A DNA stretch of 64,000 bases from an uncultured Paraprevotella sp. (lineage in GTDB: Bacteria; Bacteroidota; Bacteroidia; Bacteroidales; Bacteroidaceae). How positions within the stretch are numbered: the stretch's first letter is position 1; every line of letters starts with the position of its first letter. A model generated the notes under the pieces. That model was not told the DNA's origin, ran no database searches, and saw nothing but the letters and a program-made list of their open reading frames with translations. Shown in pieces: positions 36,294 through 46,618 of this stretch. The translations under genes were made by a program, and so were the position numbers. The DNA lies in NCBI GenBank assembly GCA_944321565.1, contig CALULT010000001.1:1-64000 (forward strand), in the 5' to 3' direction.

Positions 36294-38009
36294 ATGAAAA
36301 TCCATATAAACAAACAAGTCGCGCGCTTCTTTTCGGCGGCCTTGCTGGCTTCCTCGCTGACGGCCTGCGACGATTTCCTGAGCATCATTCCGCTCAACGA
36401 TGTGGTGCTGGAGAATTATTGGACGGAAGAGGCCGACGTGACGAGCGTGGTCAACTCTTGCTACAGCCAGTTGTTGGCTGACGACTGCCTGAAGCGGATG
36501 TTGATATGGGGCGAATTGCGTTCCGACAACCTGGCGACGGGAGGAAATAATAATATAGAGATTGCGCGCATAGCTGAAGAAAACATTTTGGAGACCAATG
36601 GTTTGGTGAAGTGGGAAGCTTTCTACCAGTGCATCAACCGTTGCAACACCGTCTTGTATTATGCGCCTTCGGTGAATGAGAAAGATCCGAATTACACCGA
36701 TGCCGAATTGCGTGCTAATATTGCCGAGGTGACGGCCATCCGCGCCCTCTGCTATTTCTATCTGATCCGCACTTTCCGCAATGTGCCCTACGTGACGGAA
36801 CCGTCCATCGATGACGGGCAGAATTACCGGGTGCCGGCCTCCAGCTTTGATGAAATCCTGACCAACCTCATCAATGATTTGGAAGCGGTGAAAAATGATG
36901 CGGTGCGCACTTATGGCGAGGACAATCCCAAAAACAAGACCCACATCACACGTTATGCCATCTATGCCTTGTTGGCCGATATGTATCTGTGGCAGGGCAA
37001 TTACCAGAAGTGCATCGAATACTGCGACCAGATTATTGATTACAAGATTGCGGAATACGAGGAAGACTTGCAGGAGACTTCTGCATTGGATGTGGAGCTT
37101 TACGGGCGTTTCCCGTTGATATCCGTGGCACCGGCCAATTCTACACGTGGCGGTACTGTTTTCACGGAAATTTTTGGCACCGGGCTTTCTTTCGAGAGCA
37201 TCTTTGAACTGAATATCGTGGACTCCGAGACTCGTGAAAACGGTTTGGTGAGGGATCTTTTCGGAAAGTCCGATGGTAGTTCCGTAGGACAGGTGGCTCC
37301 TTTGAGCTACCTGAAGCAGGGACTGTCAGAAAACACGAACAATTATTTCCAACGTTCGGACACGAGGGCATACGAGAACATGGAAGGTGACGAAACTTCT
37401 GGAGTCACGGTGGCTAAGTATTTCAAGAAAAGTGTGGATTATTTGGCAAGCAGTTCGACTGCTTTGGGGTATTCGCCCACGTTTACGAATCGCTCCGATG
37501 ACCATTCGGCCAATTGGATTGTTTATCGCCTGACGGATGTCATGTTGATGAAGGCGGAGGCCGAAGTGATGCTGGCCGGTGACGTGGTGGATGGTACAGC
37601 CTTGACACCGGAACAGGATGCCCGTTTCAAGGCAGCTTGGGAATGCGTGATTGCCGTGTGGAAACGTGCCAACAACAAGCGCACGGCGAGTGATACTTTG
37701 GTCTATACGGATTACGCCACTTCGCGTTTGGCCATGGAAAACCTTGTGATGGACGAACGGCAGCGTGAGCTGATGTTCGAGGGCAAACGTTGGTTTGATT
37801 TGGTACGTATATGCCGCCGCGACGGCAGCAACCAGCGGATGCTTGACAAGGTGATGGGCAAGTTCAAGGAGAACATCGTGGCCATCCGCATCCGTTTGGC
37901 ATCTCCCGATGCCCTCTACCTGCCTTATCACGAAGATGAGTTGCGCGCCAACCCGTATCTTGTGCAGAACCCGGCTTACGAAAATGAATCGATAACCCAA
38001 ACTGAATAA
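36294..38009 (+). CDS. SusD/RagB-like surface nutrient-binding lipoprotein (first pair)
   Basis: 571 residues; leader ASSLTAC gives a lipobox. N-terminal DDFLSIIPLNDVVLENYWTEEADVTSVVNSCY and the TPR-bearing helical body (EVTAIRALCYFYLIRTFRNVPYV) are standard for SusD. The C-terminus has DERQRELMFEGKRWFDLVRICRRDG and a closing YLPYHEDELRANPYLVQNP. It forms the lid over its SusC barrel. Four bases separate it from the next fasciclin gene. Confidence 0.96.
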   Translation: MKIHINKQVARFFSAALLASSLTACDDFLSIIPLNDVVLENYWTEEADVTSVVNSCYSQLLADDCLKRMLIWGELRSDNLATGGNNNIEIARIAEENILETNGLVKWEAFYQCINRCNTVLYYAPSVNEKDPNYTDAELRANIAEVTAIRALCYFYLIRTFRNVPYVTEPSIDDGQNYRVPASSFDEILTNLINDLEAVKNDAVRTYGEDNPKNKTHITRYAIYALLADMYLWQGNYQKCIEYCDQIIDYKIAEYEEDLQETSALDVELYGRFPLISVAPANSTRGGTVFTEIFGTGLSFESIFELNIVDSETRENGLVRDLFGKSDGSSVGQVAPLSYLKQGLSENTNNYFQRSDTRAYENMEGDETSGVTVAKYFKKSVDYLASSSTALGYSPTFTNRSDDHSANWIVYRLTDVMLMKAEAEVMLAGDVVDGTALTPEQDARFKAAWECVIAVWKRANNKRTASDTLVYTDYATSRLAMENLVMDERQRELMFEGKRWFDLVRICRRDGSNQRMLDKVMGKFKENIVAIRIRLASPDALYLPYHEDELRANPYLVQNPAYENESITQTE

Positions 38010-38013
38010 ATAT

Positions 38014-39945
38014 ATGAAAAGAATAGATAAAATCTTGATGCGGCTCGTCTTGGGGCTTTTGGCGTTGCCGGCCTTCACAGTTTCCTGCTCCGACGATCCA
38101 TTGCCTGAGAACTACTACACGTTCACGGGGGAGATGGTGAGCGATTACCTCCAGAACCGCCCGGAGGAGTTTAGCGAGTTTGTCGCCATCCTGCAGCGTT
38201 CCGGCATGTATGGCATGATGGCCACCTACGGCAGCTACACCTGCCTGGCACCCACCAATGCGGCGGTGGAGGAGTATCTTCATTCACGTGGATTGACCAG
38301 CGTGGACCAGCTCACCAAGGAAGAGTGCGACACGCTTTCGTGGAACCACATCATTGATGAGGATGCCTATTTTACGACTGACCTGATAGATGGTAACATC
38401 CCGTCGGCCAACATGAACGGGCGTAACCTGACGTTCTCCTGCGACTCTGACGCGATGAACAACAACAACGTGGTGTATTACATCAATAAGACTTCGCGCA
38501 TGATCGTGTGGGACGACTCGGTGGAAAACGGCGTGGTGCATACCCTCGACAAGGTGGTGGTGCCACAGACATTCTATTTGCCCGATGTGTTGGCGGAGAA
38601 TCCCGATGTCAGCCTGTTCTATGAGGCGTTAGTGTTGACGCACTTGGATGATTCCCTTAAGGAATACATCGATGAGTCTTATACGTGTGGCGCGGACTCC
38701 GTGAACCAGGACATGACGATTTCCACCGGTGGATCCCCTTATACGATGCGATATGTGGGCACCCGCATGAAACGTTATTCGGCTTTCATCGAGACCAACG
38801 ATGTCTATGCCCAAAACGGCATCAACAATCTGGATGACCTGAAAGCACGTGCCAAGCAGACCTACGACCGGATGTATCCGGAAGATGCAGGCAAGTATGA
38901 TGACGACTGGACACATCGCAAAAATCCGCTCAACCGCTTCATCGCTTACCATCTCTTGCCTTACTATGGGGCTTATAACGACTGGACGGTGTCGGGCGAT
39001 GTGAAAACCACTTGCGCCAAAATGGATTTGATTGACTGCACCGACTGGTACAAGACGTTGATGCCGGGTACGCTCATGAAGTTCAGCTCCCCGCAACAAG
39101 GCCTCTACATCAACCGTAAGGGCCTGGGTGCCTTGGCCACGGTGGAAGGCGTAAAAGTGCTGTCTCCTTCCGAGATGGGCAGCGGCATCGACCAGCAGGC
39201 GTTGAACGGCATTTACCATTACGTAGATAAGATATTGGAGTTTGACGAAGCGATGCGCGACCAAGTCTGCAACGACCGCATCCGCATCAGTTCGGCCACG
39301 ATAACACCTGAATTCATGAACTGTGGCGCACGTGGAAACACCCTGAGGGCTACGGGATTCAAGGTGGTCGAAGGATGGGATTTCCATGGGAAGACCCCTT
39401 CCATGACGTTCCGTAAGCGCGATGTGTGGATGGTGACCTACGCCGACTGTGTGGACATGGTAGGCCAGTTCGATGTGACGTTCAGCCTCCTTCCGGTGCC
39501 CAAGACAGACACCTATGAGGTGCGTTTCGCATACGGTTGGGGTGACATGCGCGGAAAGGTGCAAATCTATTTCGGTACGGATCCCGACAACCTGCAACCT
39601 GTCGGGCTGCCTATTGACTTCACGTTGTGGCCCACGGATCCGCTCATCGGATGGGTGGAAGACACGGGCGACTCTGAAACCGACCGCGCCATCGACAAGG
39701 CCATGCACAACCGTGGCTATATGAAGGACATGGACTCTTGGGCGCAGGGTGGCGTCAACATCCTGAGGGCACAGGCGATGAAGTTGCGCAAGATTTTGGT
39801 GACCGAGACCATGAGTCCGGAGGTGACTTACTATATCCGTATCAAACAATTGATGGATAATCCGCAGGCCGAGTTGCCGATCAACTATTTCGAACTTGTG
39901 CCCAAGAGCATTTATGCAGGTGTGGAAGCCGAGGATACGCATTAA
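38014..39945 (+). CDS. Fasciclin-domain lipoprotein (second)
   Basis: 643 residues; leader AFTVSC gives the lipobox. A FAS1 domain at about residues 45-195 includes GSYTCLAPTNAAVEEYL and LSWNHIIDE. A second, more divergent one follows (YSAFIETNDVYAQNGI, FIAYHLLPYYGAY). The C-terminal third (residues 430-640) is a beta-rich domain with TYEVRFAYGWGDMRGKVQIYFG, possibly carbohydrate-binding-like. Sits directly after susD, where glycan-binding SusE/F-like proteins usually lie, so a surface ligand-binding role is inferred. Confidence 0.85.
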   Translation: MKRIDKILMRLVLGLLALPAFTVSCSDDPLPENYYTFTGEMVSDYLQNRPEEFSEFVAILQRSGMYGMMATYGSYTCLAPTNAAVEEYLHSRGLTSVDQLTKEECDTLSWNHIIDEDAYFTTDLIDGNIPSANMNGRNLTFSCDSDAMNNNNVVYYINKTSRMIVWDDSVENGVVHTLDKVVVPQTFYLPDVLAENPDVSLFYEALVLTHLDDSLKEYIDESYTCGADSVNQDMTISTGGSPYTMRYVGTRMKRYSAFIETNDVYAQNGINNLDDLKARAKQTYDRMYPEDAGKYDDDWTHRKNPLNRFIAYHLLPYYGAYNDWTVSGDVKTTCAKMDLIDCTDWYKTLMPGTLMKFSSPQQGLYINRKGLGALATVEGVKVLSPSEMGSGIDQQALNGIYHYVDKILEFDEAMRDQVCNDRIRISSATITPEFMNCGARGNTLRATGFKVVEGWDFHGKTPSMTFRKRDVWMVTYADCVDMVGQFDVTFSLLPVPKTDTYEVRFAYGWGDMRGKVQIYFGTDPDNLQPVGLPIDFTLWPTDPLIGWVEDTGDSETDRAIDKAMHNRGYMKDMDSWAQGGVNILRAQAMKLRKILVTETMSPEVTYYIRIKQLMDNPQAELPINYFELVPKSIYAGVEAEDTH

Positions 39946-39992
39946 GCTGTGGCGAATGGAAAAAATTGCTTAAACGATAAATTGTAAGACTC

Positions 39993-41615
39993 ATGAAAAC
40001 AAACAATAAATTCAAAACCATGATGATGGTGACGGTGGCAGCCCTTGCGGCAGCCGCCTGCACCGACACGTGGGACGAACATTATGGCAACGAGGGCGGG
40101 CCGGTTTCCGACAAGTCGCTCTTGCAATTGGTGGAGGAAGCGGGCGACCTGAACGATTTCCTCAAGGTGCTCCAGTCCACGCATGTGTTTGTCAATAACA
40201 AACCCACTGGTGTGACTTACGCCGACCTCTTGGCCAGCGACCAGACCTTTACTGTTTGGGCTCCCAAGGACGGGACGTTCAACGTGGATTCCCTCTTGGC
40301 GGAATGCGCCACGGGGATAGTGGGCGACTCCATGTGCGGCCAGCACTTCGTGCAGAACCACATTGCCCATTACGTGACCAACAGCACGGACACGAAGTCC
40401 ACCATCATGCTCAATGGCAAATATCTTGCGGCCGAACCGGGGAGTTTCGAGGGGGTCAGCTATGCCGCTGGCCGTTCGGGGCAGCCTGCGCGTAACGGTT
40501 TGCTTCACGTGATGTCCGGTGGCCTTCCCTACCTATATAATATATATGAAGGATTGACCACCCTGCCGGAATATTCGGGCATGGGGGCTTTTTTCAAACG
40601 TTATGAAAAATTGGAGCTGAATGAGGCGGCCAGCGTGGCAAGCGGTATGGTGGATGGTAACATCGTGTATTCCGACTCTGTGATGGACCGCACCAACATC
40701 CTTTTTGGAACTTTCCAGAATATCAATGAGGAAGACAGTAACTTCATCATGTTGGTGCCTGATGCGCAGATATGGGATAAGGTTTACGAAGAAGCGAAGG
40801 GGTATTTTAATTTTGGAAGTGCTTACAAGGCAGATTCCTTGCAGGAGCTTTATGCCCATTTGGCGGTCATCCGGGACTTGGTGTATAACCGTAACTATGG
40901 TTGCCAGCACATGGCCGATTCCGTCTATTCCACTTCCTATTATGTAGGCGATGAGGAACGCCACCACATTTATTACAAGCCTTTGGCTCCCGGTGGCATT
41001 TTCTCTTCTTCTTTCGTGCGCGACTCCATGGATGCCAGCAACGGGGTGTTCTATAACCTTTACGATTGGCCTTTCACGCCGGAGGACATTTATTTCTATC
41101 CCGTGAAGGCCGAAGCAGAGGTGGAGAGCTTGTTGAAAGAATATTCCGGTTGCAGCTACGAGGCGACGGGCAACGTGGCGCGGGATAGCATTTCCGATGG
41201 TTACCTGACGGTGACGGCTAGCAATTCACAGCGTCCCAATTGGACGGTAACGTTTGACGTGCCCAATGTGCTTTCTGGCACGTATGACGTGTGCGTGGTC
41301 ACGGTGCCCCGCCGGGCGGTCAACCCCAATGACCAAATCACGTTGCCATGCCGTTTCACGGGCGCGGTGAATTATGTGGATGAAAGCGGGACGAAGCTGA
41401 CACAGGATTTTGAGGATTACTGCATTCCAAAGGTTTATGAGATGGACACGGTGAAGGTCGGCACGTTCAAGGTGCCGGTGACCAGCTATGGCCAGCCGGA
41501 AGCGAACGTGCAGGTCAGCTTGACTTGCCGGCTTTCGACTACTGCAGACCGTCGGAACTATTATCCCTCAATGATTATTGATTGTATCTATTTCAAACCC
41601 TCTAAAGAAGAATAA
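39993..41615 (+). CDS. Fasciclin-domain lipoprotein (third)
   Basis: 540 residues; leader ALAAAAC gives the lipobox. FAS1-like region 1 contains TFTVWAPKDGTFNVDSLL and FVQNHIAHYVTN. Region 2 contains FIMLVPDAQIWDKVYEEA. The C-terminal domain (RPNWTVTFDVPNVLSGTYDVCVVTVPRRAV ... SMIIDCIYFKP) is a jelly-roll-like fold as in carbohydrate-binding modules. Shares its order of domains with the preceding gene, suggesting duplication. Five bases before the second susC. Confidence 0.85.
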   Translation: MKTNNKFKTMMMVTVAALAAAACTDTWDEHYGNEGGPVSDKSLLQLVEEAGDLNDFLKVLQSTHVFVNNKPTGVTYADLLASDQTFTVWAPKDGTFNVDSLLAECATGIVGDSMCGQHFVQNHIAHYVTNSTDTKSTIMLNGKYLAAEPGSFEGVSYAAGRSGQPARNGLLHVMSGGLPYLYNIYEGLTTLPEYSGMGAFFKRYEKLELNEAASVASGMVDGNIVYSDSVMDRTNILFGTFQNINEEDSNFIMLVPDAQIWDKVYEEAKGYFNFGSAYKADSLQELYAHLAVIRDLVYNRNYGCQHMADSVYSTSYYVGDEERHHIYYKPLAPGGIFSSSFVRDSMDASNGVFYNLYDWPFTPEDIYFYPVKAEAEVESLLKEYSGCSYEATGNVARDSISDGYLTVTASNSQRPNWTVTFDVPNVLSGTYDVCVVTVPRRAVNPNDQITLPCRFTGAVNYVDESGTKLTQDFEDYCIPKVYEMDTVKVGTFKVPVTSYGQPEANVQVSLTCRLSTTADRRNYYPSMIIDCIYFKPSKEE

Positions 41616-41620
41616 GTGCC

Positions 41621-44600
41621 ATGAAACATATATTGTCAACATTTTGCCTGATGGCCGCCGTGTCTGCTCCGGTGGCGGCGCAAGAGGCGGCGCAAGACAC
41701 CGCCCAGGCTGCGGTGCAGGATTCCGCGAGGATTGCGGCAAGAAACACATTGCCGGACGTGCCGATGCGGGAAATCAAGGGGCGTGTCTATGACAACTCC
41801 ACCAAGGAGCCGGCTGTCGGCGTGAGCATCTCGGCGTTCAACGATGCGCGTTATGCCGCCATGACCGACGAGAAGGGGGATTATGTCATCGAAGTCCCCA
41901 CTTACGTCACTTCCCTTTGGATGCGTGGTGACGGTTACAACTCCATCCAGGTGCCTATTGGCAAAGGTGACCAGCCGGTGGATGCCTATATCTTCAGTGA
42001 TGTGTTCGACCCGGTTTATTCGGCAGTCGAAACGGCTACAAACGGGCGCACGGTAGGGGTGGATTACAATACCAACGATGTGAGCATTGATCCGCAAATC
42101 CAGAACAAGCTGGGCGCCGACGTGCATTCCATTACCCGCAGCGGGGTGCCGGGCATGGGTGTAGCCATGTATATGAACGGCCTGAACTCCCTGAACGCCA
42201 ACGCGCAGCCCTTGGTGGTGATTGACGGGGTCGTGACCAACATGCGGCTGAATGCGCCTTCCACCCATGATGGTTTCTTTAACAACATCTTTTCGAACAT
42301 CATGGTGGAGGACATTGAGAAAATCAGTGTGCTGAAGAACGGTACGGCCATCTATGGCGCACAGGGTGCCAACGGCGTCATCCTCATCGAGACCAAGCGC
42401 AACAAGAGCATGGCCACGAAGATTGACGTGTCAATCGGTGGAAGCTACGAACTGTTGCCCAAATCCATGGACATCATGAACTCGGAGCAATACCGCATCT
42501 ATGCTTCCGAGTTGATTGGCTCGACGGGTACGAACGGCAACAGCTTCAAGTTCCTGCAAACCGACCCCAACTATTATTATTACGACATTTACCATAATGA
42601 AACGGATTGGCAGAAGCAGGTGTATGACGAAGCTTTCACGCAGAACTACAGCATCAACGTGCAGGGTGGTGACGATGTGGCCAACTATAACCTCTCCGTG
42701 GGCTATGCCATGGCGGATGCCACGCTGAAGAACAACAGCTATTCGCGCTTCAACCTGCGCTTGAACACCGACATCATCCTGGCCAAGAACCTTTCGGTGC
42801 GTTTCGATGCTTCTTACAGTGACGTGACGCGCGACATGCGCGACGATGGCGCACCGGCCACGCTGGACGATGGTATCATCTCGGCTCCGGGTTTCTTGAG
42901 CCTTATCAAGTCGCCCTTCCTCAGCCCGTATGCGTTTGACACGAGTGGTAACATATCTTCTTATTTGGCAGAGGCTGATGATTACCTGAACGACGTGTTG
43001 CCCAGCAACGCTTACCGCAGTTCGTTGTCCAATCCCCTGTTTATCTTGCAGAACGGCGACGGAGACAACAAGAACTATTTCGGTAACCGACTGATTACGC
43101 TGGCTGTGACGCCGAAGTGGAACATCAACAAGTATTGGAGCATTGCGGAGCACTTCGCATTCCAGTTGGTGAACACGGATGAAAATGCCTATTTGCCGGT
43201 GAATGGTACGCCGCTCTTCGACGTGGAAGGTGTGGCCGACGGATTGGAAAACCGTGCTTCCTCTTTGGCAGCCCGTGAGACGGTGCTGATGAGCCATAGC
43301 TACTTTGAATATGCGCGCCGTTTCAAGGCCCATTGGTTGAACGTGCGTGGAGGACTCCGTTACCAACACACAAGCTACAGCCTGAACCAGCAGGTGGGTT
43401 ACAACAGCGGTAACGACAAAACCCCGAACATGTCAACAAACCTTCTGTATAAGACTACGGACGGCACGGAAGAGGAAGTGGTGGACATGACCTATTATCT
43501 CTCCGCCGACTACAATTGGCGTGAACGTTATTACCTCTCAGCAGCTCTCAGCATGGCGGGTAGCTCCAAGTTTGGTGTCGATGCAGCCGACGGCGTGAAG
43601 ATTGGTAACTATGCATGGGGCTTCTTCCCCTCGGTGCAGGCTGCTTGGGTGGTGACCAACGAATCGTGGATGCCCCGCGTGAGCGGCATTGATTTCCTGC
43701 GCCTGAACGTGGGTTTCGACATGGTGGGTAACGATGACATCGACGCCTTGGCTTCGCGCACGTATTTCGTGGCCAACAAAATGTGGAACATGTCCACCGG
43801 ACTTTCGATGGGTAACATTGGCAACACGCAACTGCAGTGGGAGACCACGAAGCGTTTTACCGCCGGATTGGAACTCTCGGCCATACATGACCGCTTGGGC
43901 TTCAGCTTCAATTACTTCTATGGAAAGACTTCCAACTTGCTTAACTTAAGCACATTGTCCTACCTTAGCGGTTTGGAGACCAACTGGAAGAACAGTGGCG
44001 AAATGGAGAACCAAGGCTTTGACGTGACGTTGACAGGGCGTCTCATCGACCGCAAGGATTGGAAGTGGACGGTCGGTGCCAGCGCAGGCCATTATGACAA
44101 TGAAATCACGTCCCTGCCTTCAGGCTCTTTCGTGACGGAACTCTACGGGGGAAATATCCTCTCGCAGGTGGGCACGGCAGCCGGTGTGTTCTATGGCTAC
44201 AAGACGGATGGCGTATTCTCCACCACGGAGGAAGCCGAGTCTGCCGCCCTTTTCCAAACGGACGAGACGGGTGCCAAGACCTATTTCCGGGCGGGCGACA
44301 TGAAGTTCGTGGACGTGAACGGCGACCATGAGATTAATGAGGCCGACATGCAGGTCATTGGCGACCCGAACCCCGAGCTCTACGGTAACATTTTCACCAA
44401 CGTGCGTTGGAAGAACCTTTCCCTCGACGTGGTGTTCAACTACTCATTGGGCAACGACGTGTATAACTACCAGCGCCGGCTGTTGGAAAGCGGTTCGCGT
44501 TTCCACAACCAGACGACGGCCATGCTTTCGCGCTGGACGCACGAAGGGCAGCAGACCGACATCCCGCGCATCTCTTACGAGGATGCGGCAGGCAACAGCC

Positions 44601-44860
44601 GTTTCTCCGACCGCTGGATCGAGGACGGGTCTTACCTGCGCCTGAAGAACGTCACGCTGAGCTACTATTTCCCCATCCACAATACCTATATCCAAGGGCT
44701 TACGATTTGGGGCGCAGCCAACAACCTGCTCACGTTCACGAAATATTTGGGCACCGATCCCGAATTCAGCGCGGGCAACAGCGTTCTGTCCATGGGCATC
44801 GACCGCGGTTTGCTGGCCCAGGGGCGTAACTTCTCGTTGGGTGTAAAGATTAACTTGTAA
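41621..44860 (+). CDS. SusC/RagA-like TonB-dependent transporter (second pair)
   Basis: 1079 residues. An Ala/Gln-rich stretch (AAQEAAQDTAQAAVQ) follows the signal peptide. The carboxypeptidase-like domain starts at REIKGRVYDNSTKEPAVGV, the plug has ADVHSITRSGVPGMGVAMYM and GTAIYGAQGANGVILIETKR, and the barrel ends NFSLGVKINL. It lacks the obvious TonB-box phrase seen in the first SusC; the linker before the plug is long and unusual. Paired with the next gene. Confidence 0.95.
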   Translation: MKHILSTFCLMAAVSAPVAAQEAAQDTAQAAVQDSARIAARNTLPDVPMREIKGRVYDNSTKEPAVGVSISAFNDARYAAMTDEKGDYVIEVPTYVTSLWMRGDGYNSIQVPIGKGDQPVDAYIFSDVFDPVYSAVETATNGRTVGVDYNTNDVSIDPQIQNKLGADVHSITRSGVPGMGVAMYMNGLNSLNANAQPLVVIDGVVTNMRLNAPSTHDGFFNNIFSNIMVEDIEKISVLKNGTAIYGAQGANGVILIETKRNKSMATKIDVSIGGSYELLPKSMDIMNSEQYRIYASELIGSTGTNGNSFKFLQTDPNYYYYDIYHNETDWQKQVYDEAFTQNYSINVQGGDDVANYNLSVGYAMADATLKNNSYSRFNLRLNTDIILAKNLSVRFDASYSDVTRDMRDDGAPATLDDGIISAPGFLSLIKSPFLSPYAFDTSGNISSYLAEADDYLNDVLPSNAYRSSLSNPLFILQNGDGDNKNYFGNRLITLAVTPKWNINKYWSIAEHFAFQLVNTDENAYLPVNGTPLFDVEGVADGLENRASSLAARETVLMSHSYFEYARRFKAHWLNVRGGLRYQHTSYSLNQQVGYNSGNDKTPNMSTNLLYKTTDGTEEEVVDMTYYLSADYNWRERYYLSAALSMAGSSKFGVDAADGVKIGNYAWGFFPSVQAAWVVTNESWMPRVSGIDFLRLNVGFDMVGNDDIDALASRTYFVANKMWNMSTGLSMGNIGNTQLQWETTKRFTAGLELSAIHDRLGFSFNYFYGKTSNLLNLSTLSYLSGLETNWKNSGEMENQGFDVTLTGRLIDRKDWKWTVGASAGHYDNEITSLPSGSFVTELYGGNILSQVGTAAGVFYGYKTDGVFSTTEEAESAALFQTDETGAKTYFRAGDMKFVDVNGDHEINEADMQVIGDPNPELYGNIFTNVRWKNLSLDVVFNYSLGNDVYNYQRRLLESGSRFHNQTTAMLSRWTHEGQQTDIPRISYEDAAGNSRFSDRWIEDGSYLRLKNVTLSYYFPIHNTYIQGLTIWGAANNLLTFTKYLGTDPEFSAGNSVLSMGIDRGLLAQGRNFSLGVKINL

Positions 44861-44880
44861 CCTTCAATATGGAACGAATT

Positions 44881-46572
44881 ATGAAAAAGAACAAGATATT
44901 TTCCATGGGTGTGGCCCTGGCCATCGGGGCAGGGGCCGCCTTCACCTCTTGCGTGGATACGGATTCCAACTTGGTGGACTTCGGCTCGGCTTTGGATTCG
45001 CCCAATGACACGGTGTATTCCCTCTTTGGTGTGCTGAACAAGATGCAGGCCATTGCCGACCGCACCATCATCCTTGGCGAAGTAAAGGGCGACATGACCG
45101 CCCTCACCGATGCCGCCACCACGGATTTGCAGGATGTGGCCAATTTCACGGTCGGAGCGGACAACCGTTATAACAAACCGGAAGATTATTATGCCATTAT
45201 CCAAAACTGTAACTACTACATCGCACATGCCGACACGAACATGTCCTTGCGTGGCGAAAAAGTGTTCATTCGAGAATATGCGGCCATCAAGGCCATCCGG
45301 GCGTGGACTTACCTGCAGCTGGCCGTCAACTATGGCGAAGTGCCTTTCTACACCAAGCCCTTGATGACGGAGGCGGAGACCGACCCTTCGCTCTATCCCA
45401 AGTATGATGTGAAGCAGATTGCCGAATATTTCATTCCCGATTTGGCTCCTTACGTGGAGACAGACCTTCCATTGGGTGATGCGGGTTATAAGACTTACTT
45501 CATTCCTGTCCGCCTCATTTTGGGTGACCTTTGCCTGTGGGCAGGGCGTTATCAAGAGGCCGCGCAATATTATCATGACTATCTGACGCATGTCGATGAG
45601 CCGCATTATGTGCAAGATGGAGGGCGCTATAGATGGGTCAGTGATGAGTTCTTAAGTGTGATAATGATGTCTTCAACGAATGAATCGCTGATGGGAATCC
45701 GGATGGAAACGCAGGAATATGACGGTATTGTCAGCTATTTGGATGACATTTTCACTTCGACATCGGATAATTACTACTACTATCAGGCTTCCGCTTCGCC
45801 GGCCTTGGAGGAGCTGTCGCGCAGCCAGCGGTATGTGTATGAGGTGCTCCGCACGTCGAGTGCCGGCACTATTGTGCCGGAGGACACCGTTAGCCCTGCA
45901 CCCGACTTCGAGTATTTGGATATTAATCAAAAGGGTGACTTGCGTTATTTTGGCACAGTGTCCACGTCCTATTCTACCGCCATGGGCGATAACTATTCAA
46001 GTACGCATGTGTCGAACACTAAAATCACCTCAGGTTTTGTTTACCTCTATCATGTCCTGACGGTTTACCTCCGCATGGCTGAGGCTTACAATCGTGCAGG
46101 ACTGCCGGAATCTGCTTTCACCATCCTGAAATATGGGTTGAGCAGCTCCACGGTGTCCAAATACATCAACCAAGGTGAGCGTAACCGTGGCGGCGACCTT
46201 TTGGTGTGGGATCCCTATCTTTTTATCACGAATGACATGGTGACTTCTACGCTTTTGGAAAACACATGGGGCATCCATGCGGTGGGATGCGGCGACACAC
46301 GCTGTGACACTCTCTATGCCATTCCCGATGACTTGACGACGCTGGAGGATTCCATCCTCTTCGTGGAAAACCTCATCTGCGACGAGATGGCTTTGCAGCA
46401 GACTTTTGAAGGGACACGCTTCGGAGACTTGCAGCGCATCGCCTTGCGGCGCAACAATCCGGCCTTCTTGGCCGACAAGGTGGCCCGCCGCAAGGGTAGT
46501 TCCGTGCCGCGCGACGAGGCTCTCTACAACCGTTTGCTGGATAAGGACAACTGGTACTTGCCGTTGGAATAA
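44881..46572 (+). CDS. SusD/RagB-like lipoprotein (second pair)
   Basis: About 563 residues from ATG 44881 (MKKNKIFSMG); an in-frame ATG at 44869 would add four residues. The lipobox is GAAFTSC. SusD features include YYAIIQNCNYYIAHAD, EYAAIKAIRAWTYLQLAVNYGEVPFYTKPL and the late CDEMALQQTFEGTRFGDLQRIALRR segment; it ends LLDKDNWYLPLE. Divergent from the first SusD, so the two pairs probably bind different parts or sizes of ligand. Last gene of the operon; a strong hairpin follows at once. Confidence 0.94.
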   Translation: MKKNKIFSMGVALAIGAGAAFTSCVDTDSNLVDFGSALDSPNDTVYSLFGVLNKMQAIADRTIILGEVKGDMTALTDAATTDLQDVANFTVGADNRYNKPEDYYAIIQNCNYYIAHADTNMSLRGEKVFIREYAAIKAIRAWTYLQLAVNYGEVPFYTKPLMTEAETDPSLYPKYDVKQIAEYFIPDLAPYVETDLPLGDAGYKTYFIPVRLILGDLCLWAGRYQEAAQYYHDYLTHVDEPHYVQDGGRYRWVSDEFLSVIMMSSTNESLMGIRMETQEYDGIVSYLDDIFTSTSDNYYYYQASASPALEELSRSQRYVYEVLRTSSAGTIVPEDTVSPAPDFEYLDINQKGDLRYFGTVSTSYSTAMGDNYSSTHVSNTKITSGFVYLYHVLTVYLRMAEAYNRAGLPESAFTILKYGLSSSTVSKYINQGERNRGGDLLVWDPYLFITNDMVTSTLLENTWGIHAVGCGDTRCDTLYAIPDDLTTLEDSILFVENLICDEMALQQTFEGTRFGDLQRIALRRNNPAFLADKVARRKGSSVPRDEALYNRLLDKDNWYLPLE

Positions 46573-46578
46573 AAAACT

Positions 46579-46618
46579 ATGCCGCAGAACGCCTGAAAAA
46601 CAGGCTGTTCTGCGGCAT
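46579..46618 (+). terminator. Strong hairpin after the SusCD operon (terminator or 3' stabiliser)
   Basis: ATGCCGCAGAAC-GCCTG-AAAAA-CAGGC-T-GTTCTGCGGCAT: a 17-bp stem with one bulge. No T run follows on the plus strand (TTACAAATT follows), while the minus strand has TTTTTT. Its last bases form the start of the next operator. Confidence 0.65.
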
